A stretch of DNA of 17,934 nt from Christensenella sp. UBA1385. GTDB lineage: Bacteria > Bacillota > Clostridia > Christensenellales > Aristaeellaceae. Location of the stretch: positions 1 to 17,934 of the forward strand of contig DBQV01000034.1 of NCBI GenBank assembly GCA_002305755.1, written 5' to 3'. Within the stretch, counting starts at the first letter, position 1. Each line of letters opens with the position of its first letter. Below the pieces are notes generated by a model. It was given only the letters and a program-made list of their open reading frames with translations, ran no database searches and was not told where the DNA came from. This document shows, piece after piece, positions 12,828-17,934 of the stretch. The position numbers were made by a program, and so were the translations under genes.

Positions 12828-13312
12828 AGGCTTTCCGATCGCTGAACGCGAGGTCCATCGCGGCGGGCGGCCTGGTTGCCGCGCTGTACACGGCCTTCAC
12901 CGCCCTGTTTGCGCCGATCAGCTTTTCCGCCGTCCAGTTCCGTGTGTCCGAAGCGCTGACGCTGCTGCCGCTTCTTTCCCCTGCCGCCGTGCCGGGGCTG
13001 TTTGTGGGCTGCCTCATCAGCAATCTGATCCTCGGCGCGCCCTGGCAGGATGTCATCTTCGGCAGCCTGGCCACGCTGCTGGCGGCCGTGGGCACACGCC
13101 TGCTGCGCCGCTTCCCCTGGCTGGCCGCTCTGATGCCCGTGGTGATGAACGGGCTGATCGTCGGCGGTATGCTGACCTGGGTGTATCAGCTGCCTTTCGC
13201 GGCCACGGCCGCCACCGTGGCCCTCGGCGAGGCCGCCGTGTGCTACATGCTGGGCCTGCCGCTGGTGGGCCTGCTGCGCAAGCGCTTCGGGGAAACGCTG
13301 GAGCAGTACTGA
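12824..13312 (+). CDS. queT: QueT-type ECF transporter substrate-binding (S) component, 162 aa
   Basis: ATG at 12824 overlaps the glgP stop (ATGA), with GGAGG at 12810-12814 inside glgP. The protein is almost entirely hydrophobic, with five or six membrane segments. It matches the QueT family in its key stretches: FAPISFSAVQFRVSEALTLL (about residues 27-46), LSPAAVPGLFVGCLISNLIL, WQDVIFGSLATLLAA, VVMNGLIVGGML, and LGEAAVCYMLGLPLV before a basic tail. QueT is thought to bind a queuosine precursor (preQ0, preQ1 or queuine) and use the shared EcfA/EcfT energising module, which is not encoded here. Substrate assignment rests on family naming. No preQ1 riboswitch can precede it because it is embedded in the glgP message. 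A strong terminator follows at 13335-13365. Coupling to glycogen breakdown is odd and may only reflect shared timing of expression. Confidence 0.88.
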   Translation: MKAFRSLNARSIAAGGLVAALYTAFTALFAPISFSAVQFRVSEALTLLPLLSPAAVPGLFVGCLISNLILGAPWQDVIFGSLATLLAAVGTRLLRRFPWLAALMPVVMNGLIVGGMLTWVYQLPFAATAATVALGEAAVCYMLGLPLVGLLRKRFGETLEQY

Positions 13313-13334
13313 AAACGCTGTCCGACAGTACACG

Positions 13335-13365
13335 AAACCGCCTGAGCATTTCGCAGGCGGTTTTT
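13335..13365 (+). terminator. Rho-independent terminator of glgP-queT
   Basis: AAACCGCCTG (13335-13344) pairs perfectly with CAGGCGGTTT (13354-13363) over a nine-base loop, with five Ts from 13361. On the opposite strand the T-run is only three bases, but it also lies 24 bases past the MATE stop and may act in both directions. Confidence 0.92.
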
Positions 13366-13386
13366 GATTGCCGTATATGAAGCCGA

Positions 13387-14781
13387 TCAGGCAGGCTGCG
13401 CCAAGGGCTGCCCATCCTCAGTGGGCAGGCGGCGCTGCACGCGCAGGTACCACAGACATATCCACAGCCCGCGCAGCGCGGCCCCGACAGCGACGGCCCA
13501 GTAGATGCCGATCAGCCCCATCGGTCCCCGCGAAAGCAGCATAGCGGCGATCAGCCGCAGCAGGTTGGGCACGGCGCTGGTGATGAAGGGCGGCACCGTC
13601 CTCCCCAGGCCACGGAAGGCCCCGGCCGCGATGCCCTCCAGGCACTGAAAGAATTGGCTGAAAGCCAGTATCTTCAGGTACTCCACGCCGCGGCGCACCA
13701 CGCCGTCATTATCCGGCATAAAAAGCCGGAAGATCCGCTCGCCCCCAAAGTAGAGCACGAGCGTGACGGCGACGCCCCATGCCCCCATCAGCAGGGCGGA
13801 CAGCCTGAAGCCTCTCCGGATGCGCCGCCATCTGAGCGCGCCAAAGTTCTGCCCCGTAAAGGCCGTCATGGCGCTGGCAAAACCGCCGCCGATGAGCCAG
13901 GAAAGGCTCTCCGCCTGCGAGCCCACGCGCATGGCTGCCGTAACGTCCGTGCCATAAGCATTCAGCAGGCGCGTAAGCAGCATGGACATGCCTGTGAACA
14001 GCAGGCTCTCCAGCGCGATGGGCAGCGTGCGGGAAAAAATCAGCCGCAGGTCATCCCCGCGGGGGGCCGAAAGCGGCCGGAAGCTTTCAAAGGGACGAGA
14101 AGCGGAGCGCATCAGAGCCCTCGTGAGCAGCAGGGCCGAAACGGTCTGCGCGAAAGCGGTGGCGTAGGCCGCCCCATGCACGCCGAGGCCGAGGCCGAAG
14201 ATGAGCAGCGGGTCCAGCGTCATGTTGAGGCCCAGCGAAACACAGTTGATCAGAAAGGGCGTGCGCGAATTGCCGCTGCCGCTGAAAATGCCAGTGGCCG
14301 CGGCACTGACAAAGCTGAAGGGGACGCCGCAGGCCACGATCACCAGATAGCCGCGCGCTGCCCCCTCCACCTCCTGCCGGAGGTTGAGAAAACCGATCAG
14401 CGGCCCGTTCAGCGTCAGCAGGAAGGCCATGTAACCAAGCCCCAGCAACGCCGCCAGCGTGTAGGCGCTTTGCGCGGCTGAGCGGGCCGCATCCCGTTCG
14501 CCCCGTCCCACATCCTGCGCCACGCCGATCTCCGCGCCCCTGGCTCCGAAGGCGGAAAAGGCCATGGACAGCCACAGGTACAGCCCCACCGAGCCGGAAG
14601 CGGCCACCGCCGCTCCCCCTGCCTGGCCCATGCGCCCCAGCCAGAACATGTCGGTCAGATTGTAGACCATCTGAATGAGCTGGCTTCCGATCAGAGGCAG
14701 GGCTACCTGCGCCAGTTTGCCCAGCACGCCTCCAGCCGTCAGGTCATACCGGTTAGCGACCGCTAATTTTTCATCTTCCAT
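13387..14781 (-). CDS. MATE-family multidrug/metabolite exporter, 464 aa
   Basis: The start was placed at the ATG at 14781 (MEDEKLAVANRYDLTAGG): this gives the normal MATE N terminus, whereas an ATG/GTG 31 codons earlier would add a Gly/Arg-rich stretch encoded by the G-rich leader. MATE proteins use a sodium or proton gradient to expel cationic drugs or metabolites through 12 helices in two bundles. The family opening LGKLAQVALPLIGSQLIQMV, then NLTDMFWLGRMG, is clear. A second half begins near LIFSRTLPIALESLLF, and GQNFGALRWRRIRRG marks the loop typical of the family. The C terminus ends in a basic segment with WYLRVQRRL. The subfamily and substrate cannot be told. It has its own promoter (14846-14874), and its leader carries a G-quadruplex-type motif and a competing hairpin directly before the start codon, so its translation may be controlled. 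Confidence 0.93.
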   Translation of the reverse strand: MEDEKLAVANRYDLTAGGVLGKLAQVALPLIGSQLIQMVYNLTDMFWLGRMGQAGGAAVAASGSVGLYLWLSMAFSAFGARGAEIGVAQDVGRGERDAARSAAQSAYTLAALLGLGYMAFLLTLNGPLIGFLNLRQEVEGAARGYLVIVACGVPFSFVSAAATGIFSGSGNSRTPFLINCVSLGLNMTLDPLLIFGLGLGVHGAAYATAFAQTVSALLLTRALMRSASRPFESFRPLSAPRGDDLRLIFSRTLPIALESLLFTGMSMLLTRLLNAYGTDVTAAMRVGSQAESLSWLIGGGFASAMTAFTGQNFGALRWRRIRRGFRLSALLMGAWGVAVTLVLYFGGERIFRLFMPDNDGVVRRGVEYLKILAFSQFFQCLEGIAAGAFRGLGRTVPPFITSAVPNLLRLIAAMLLSRGPMGLIGIYWAVAVGAALRGLWICLWYLRVQRRLPTEDGQPLAQPA

Positions 14782-14804
14782 CCCCCCGCCCCTTTCCCCG
14801 CCCC
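14782..14804 (-). promoter_or_regulatory. G-quadruplex-type motif abutting the MATE start codon
   Basis: On the minus (mRNA) strand the order is G4-C-G4-AAA-G4-C-G6, followed at once by ATG. Four runs of at least four Gs with loops of 1, 3 and 1 are a strong quadruplex pattern. The only candidate ribosome site (GGGG or GGGGGG) lies inside it. Confidence 0.7.
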
Positions 14805-14818
14805 AAGAGGGCGAAAGG
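14791..14818 (-). promoter_or_regulatory. Hairpin in the MATE leader overlapping the G-tracts
   Basis: On the minus strand CCTTTCGCCC (14818-14809) can pair with GGGC (14803-14800) and, past a GGG bulge, GAAAGG (14796-14791), giving ten pairs around a five-base loop. It uses Gs from three of the four tracts, so it excludes the quadruplex. Confidence 0.5.
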
Positions 14819-14845
14819 CCGCGCAGCCGCGGTCCGATGCCCCCC

Positions 14846-14874
14846 ATTATATCCGGCAGGCTTCGGCAGCACAA
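14846..14874 (-). promoter_or_regulatory. Promoter of the MATE gene
   Basis: TTGTGC (14874-14869) and perfect TATAAT (14851-14846) with a 17-base spacer. The expected start near 14839 gives a leader of about 58 bases containing the G-rich element. Confidence 0.65.
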
Positions 14875-14929
14875 CGGATTTCAGATACAAAACAGGACTG
14901 AAAACCAATAGTATACCCATGGCGCTTCC

Positions 14930-14958
14930 TTGACAATCACATAAGCGGAGCATATACT
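14930..14958 (+). promoter_or_regulatory. Near-consensus promoter of nifJ
   Basis: Perfect TTGACA (14930-14935), a 17-base spacer and TATACT (14953-14958): eleven of twelve consensus positions. The expected start near 14965 gives a leader of about 68 bases. This fits a very highly expressed central enzyme. Confidence 0.9.
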
Positions 14959-15032
14959 TTTATATATGTGGCGGACTGTCCTTCACTGTCTTAGCCCCCA
15001 CAGAATAATCGAAAATCGCAGGAGGGTTACTA

Positions 15033-17934
15033 ATGGCCAAACATGTAACTATTGACGGCAACGGAGCAGTAAGCCACGTAGCGTATGCTTTCAGCGACGT
15101 AGCGGCTATCTACCCCATCACCCCGTCGTCAACGATGGCGGAGTATGTGGACGAGTGGTCCGCGAAAGGCAGAAAGAATCTCTTCGGGCAGACTGTCCAT
15201 GTCGCAGAAATGCAGTCGGAAGCAGGCGCTGCTGGCGCCGTACACGGCTCGCTGGCCGCGGGTGCCCTTACCAGCACCTTCACAGCCTCTCAGGGTCTCC
15301 TGCTGATGATCCCCAATATGTACAAGATCGCCGGCGAGCTGCTGCCCAGCGTTTTCCACGTTTCGGCCCGTTCCCTGGCTGCCCACGCGCTGAGCATCTT
15401 CGGCGACCACGCCGACGTGATGGCCTGCCGTCAGACCGGCTTTGCCCTGCTGGCGTCCGGCTCCGTGCAGGAGGCGCAGGATATGGCCCTGGTGGCCCAT
15501 CTGGCCACGCTGAAGGCCTCCATCCCCTTCCTTCACTTCTTCGACGGCTTCCGCACCAGCCATGAGATTCAAAAGATCGAAGAGATCGAGTACGAAGAGA
15601 TGGCCAAGCTGGTGGACTGGGACGCCGTGAAGGCCTTCCGTGACCGCGCGCTCAACCCCGAGCACCCGCATCAGGCAGGCACCGCCCAGAACCCGGACGT
15701 GTACTTCCAGAATCGCGAGGCGCCCAACAAGTATTATCTGGCTGTGCCGGGCATTGTCGAAAAGGTGATGGAGCAGGTGGGCGAGCTGACCGGCCGCCAT
15801 TACAGCCTGTTTAACTATGAAGGCCCCGAAGACGCCGAGGATGTCATCATCCTGATGGGCTCCGGCACCGAGGCCGTGGAGGAGACCATCACCGCCCTCA
15901 ACAAACGCGAAGGCACCAAGTACGGCGTGCTGAAAGTGCACCTGTTCCGCCCGTTCAGCGCCGAGCACTTCCTCAAGGCCCTGCCCGCCAGCGTGAAGCA
16001 TGTGGCGGTGCTGGACCGCACCAAGGAACCCGGCAGCCTGGGCGAACCCCTGTATCAGGATGTCTGCACCGTGCTGCGTGAGCAGGGCCGCGAGGACATC
16101 ATGGTCGTGGGCGGCCGCTACGGCCTGGGCTCCAAGGAGTTCACCCCCACCATGATCAAGGCCGTGTTTGACAACCTGCACGCCAAAGAGCCCAAGAACC
16201 ACTTCACCGTGGGCATCAACGACGACCTGACCCACACCAGCCTTGAGCTGGGCGCGCGCCTGAACGCCGCCCCCGAAGGCACCGTGAGCTGCAAGTTCTA
16301 CGGCCTGGGCAGCGACGGCACCGTCGGCGCCAACAAGAACTCCATCAAGATCATCGGCGACCATACCGATCTGTACGCGCAGGGCTATTTCGCCTACGAC
16401 TCCAAGAAGTCCGGCGGCCTGACCGTCTCCCACCTGCGCTTTGGCAAGAAGCCCATCAAGTCCACCTATCAGATCGACTTTGCGGACTTTATCGCCTGCC
16501 ACAACCCCGCCTACGTGACCGCCTACGACATGGTGGATTCGCTGAAGGAGGGCGGCGTCTTCCTGCTCAACAGCCCCTGGACGGCTGAGGAGATGGACAG
16601 CCGCCTGCCCGCCCACATGAAGCAGCAGCTGGCCAGGAAAAAGGCCCGCTTCTACAACATCGACGCCATCAAGCTGGCCGCCGAAGTCAAGATGGGCACC
16701 CGCATCAACACCATCATGCAGGCCGCCTTCTTCAAGCTGGCCCAGGTCATCCCTTATGAGGATGCCGACCGCTACATGAAGGAATACGCCAAGAAGACCT
16801 ACGGCCGCAAGGGCGACGCAGTGGTCAAAAAGAACTGGGACGCCATCGACATCGCCATCTCCGGCCTGAAGGAGATCCCGGTGCCCGAGCGCTGGGCCAA
16901 CGCCACCGAAGGCGCCGAGGCCCCCAAGGTGGAAGCCACGGAATACTTTGACAAGGTGGTCCGTCCCATCCTCGGCCAGGAGGGCGACAAGCTGCCCGTC
17001 TCCGCTTTCTCGCCCGACGGCACTGTGCCCACCGGCACCACCAAGTATGAGAAGCGCGGCATCGCCGTCAACGTGCCCGAGTGGCAGATCGACAACTGCA
17101 TCCAGTGCAACCAGTGCTCTCTGGTCTGCCCGCACGCCGTCATCCGCCCCTATCTGATCAAGGAGGGCACCGAGAAGCCCGAGACCTTCGCCACCAAGAA
17201 GGCGCTGGGCAAGGAATTTGCCGGCTACGAGTTCCGCATCCAGGTGAGCCCGCTGGACTGCACGGGCTGCGGCAACTGCGCCGAAGTGTGCCCCTCCAAG
17301 GAGAAGGCGCTCGTCATGAAGCCGCTTGACGGCCAGGTGGCCGCCCAGGAGGCCAATGCCGAGTTTGCCGCCAAGCTGCCCGAGTTCAAGGGCGAGGTCA
17401 ACAAGAACACCATCAAGGGCAGCCAGTTCTTAAAGCCCCTGTTTGAGTTCTCCGGCGCCTGCGCGGGCTGCGGCGAGACCCCCTATGTGAAGCTGGTCAC
17501 CCAGCTGTTCGGCGACAGGATGATCATCGCCAACGCCACGGGCTGCAGCTCCATCTACGGCGGCTCCTCCCCCACGGTGCCCTATACCACCAACGACGAA
17601 GGCCACGGCCCCGCCTGGGCAAACAGCCTGTTTGAGGACAACGCCGAGTTCGGCTTCGGCATGAACCTGGCCTACAACCAGCGCCGAGCCAAGATGGCTG
17701 AGGTGGTCGAGAAGCTGATCGCGGTCGAGTATGCCACCGCCGAGATCAAGGAAGCCGGTAAGGCGTGGCTGGAGAGCGGCAACAACGCCGACGCTTCCAA
17801 GGCCGCATCCGCCAAGCTGGTGGCCGCCTGCGAGGAAGGCATTGTGGAAGGCTGCACCTGCGACGCCTGCACCCTGGCCCGCGAAGTACTGGCAGGCAAG
17901 GACGTGCTGATCAAGAAGTCCATCTGGATCTTCG
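15033..17934 (+). CDS. nifJ: Pyruvate:ferredoxin (flavodoxin) oxidoreductase, cut by the right edge at residue 967
   Basis: ATG at 15033 follows GGAGGG (15021-15026). The enzyme oxidises pyruvate to acetyl-CoA and CO2 and passes electrons to ferredoxin, the central step of anaerobic sugar fermentation, linking to hydrogenase or nitrogenase. Domains in order: the pyrimidine-binding domain with YPITPSSTMAEYVDEW and FTASQGLLLM; domain II with ILMGSGTEAVEET; the gamma-type segment (GLGSDGTVGANKNSIKIIG); then two [4Fe-4S] motifs, CIQCNQCSLVCPH from residue 689 and CTGCGNCAEVCPS from 743. The proximal cluster and TPP-binding domain start at CAGCGETPYVKL and continue with NATGCSSIYGG and NDEGHGPAWANSLFEDNAEF. 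All domains of the single-chain form are fused, as in NifJ/PorA of about 1,170 residues, so roughly 200 residues lie beyond the window. There is no frame damage. Its codons are strongly biased to C or G at the third position. Confidence 0.98.
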   Translation, partial: MAKHVTIDGNGAVSHVAYAFSDVAAIYPITPSSTMAEYVDEWSAKGRKNLFGQTVHVAEMQSEAGAAGAVHGSLAAGALTSTFTASQGLLLMIPNMYKIAGELLPSVFHVSARSLAAHALSIFGDHADVMACRQTGFALLASGSVQEAQDMALVAHLATLKASIPFLHFFDGFRTSHEIQKIEEIEYEEMAKLVDWDAVKAFRDRALNPEHPHQAGTAQNPDVYFQNREAPNKYYLAVPGIVEKVMEQVGELTGRHYSLFNYEGPEDAEDVIILMGSGTEAVEETITALNKREGTKYGVLKVHLFRPFSAEHFLKALPASVKHVAVLDRTKEPGSLGEPLYQDVCTVLREQGREDIMVVGGRYGLGSKEFTPTMIKAVFDNLHAKEPKNHFTVGINDDLTHTSLELGARLNAAPEGTVSCKFYGLGSDGTVGANKNSIKIIGDHTDLYAQGYFAYDSKKSGGLTVSHLRFGKKPIKSTYQIDFADFIACHNPAYVTAYDMVDSLKEGGVFLLNSPWTAEEMDSRLPAHMKQQLARKKARFYNIDAIKLAAEVKMGTRINTIMQAAFFKLAQVIPYEDADRYMKEYAKKTYGRKGDAVVKKNWDAIDIAISGLKEIPVPERWANATEGAEAPKVEATEYFDKVVRPILGQEGDKLPVSAFSPDGTVPTGTTKYEKRGIAVNVPEWQIDNCIQCNQCSLVCPHAVIRPYLIKEGTEKPETFATKKALGKEFAGYEFRIQVSPLDCTGCGNCAEVCPSKEKALVMKPLDGQVAAQEANAEFAAKLPEFKGEVNKNTIKGSQFLKPLFEFSGACAGCGETPYVKLVTQLFGDRMIIANATGCSSIYGGSSPTVPYTTNDEGHGPAWANSLFEDNAEFGFGMNLAYNQRRAKMAEVVEKLIAVEYATAEIKEAGKAWLESGNNADASKAASAKLVAACEEGIVEGCTCDACTLAREVLAGKDVLIKKSIWIF

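Noticed and set aside
15129..17135. 668-codon open frame antisense to nifJ
   Set aside because: It is a shadow of the G+C-biased nifJ codons: Val/Gly/Ala/His/Leu-rich composition, no ribosome site, no family resemblance.

Overview
The window looks like the chromosome of a fermentative, obligately anaerobic member of Bacillota (class Clostridia). The reasons are GGAGG-type ribosome sites, consensus sigma-A promoters, a pyruvate:ferredoxin oxidoreductase, a QueT-type ECF transporter component and Gram-positive LexA boxes. No species can be named from the sequence alone.

Two unlike segments meet near 3730-3850. Bases 1 to about 3730 are visibly A+T-rich, every gene lies on the minus strand, and most are broken. 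Reading in the direction of transcription (right to left), this segment holds a 3' fragment of mcrC, an intact SRA-domain protein, a decayed Nudix hydrolase, the C-terminal two thirds of a large serine recombinase with its terminator, a small intact helix-turn-helix gene with its own promoter, and an immunity-like gene with an in-frame stop that runs off the left edge. This reads as the degraded end of a mobile or defence island carrying a remnant type IV (modified-DNA) restriction locus. Three of its genes contain an in-frame stop, each explicable as a Gln codon changed by one C-to-T step.

From 3851 to the right edge the DNA is G+C-rich and well kept. On the minus strand are a secreted PIG-L-type deacetylase and uvrA. 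uvrA is divergent from a Y-family DNA polymerase gene (dinB-like). The approximately 200-base intergenic region holds face-to-face promoters, a perfect LexA box at dinB and a one-mismatch box at uvrA, so the pair forms an SOS-regulated repair module. After a 358-base stretch with no convincing gene comes a minus-strand protein related to the HD domain of RelA/SpoT but lacking most metal ligands. It is divergent from glgP (glycogen phosphorylase), which overlaps queT by four bases and is followed by a strong terminator. A MATE-family exporter (minus) and nifJ (plus, cut by the right edge) diverge from a shared promoter region.

The most unusual non-coding feature is in the leader of the MATE gene. 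Four G-tracts of at least four bases with loops of 1, 3 and 1 abut the start codon on the mRNA strand, and they overlap an alternative hairpin that would use the same Gs. No CRISPR array, tRNA, rRNA or intact transposon was seen.
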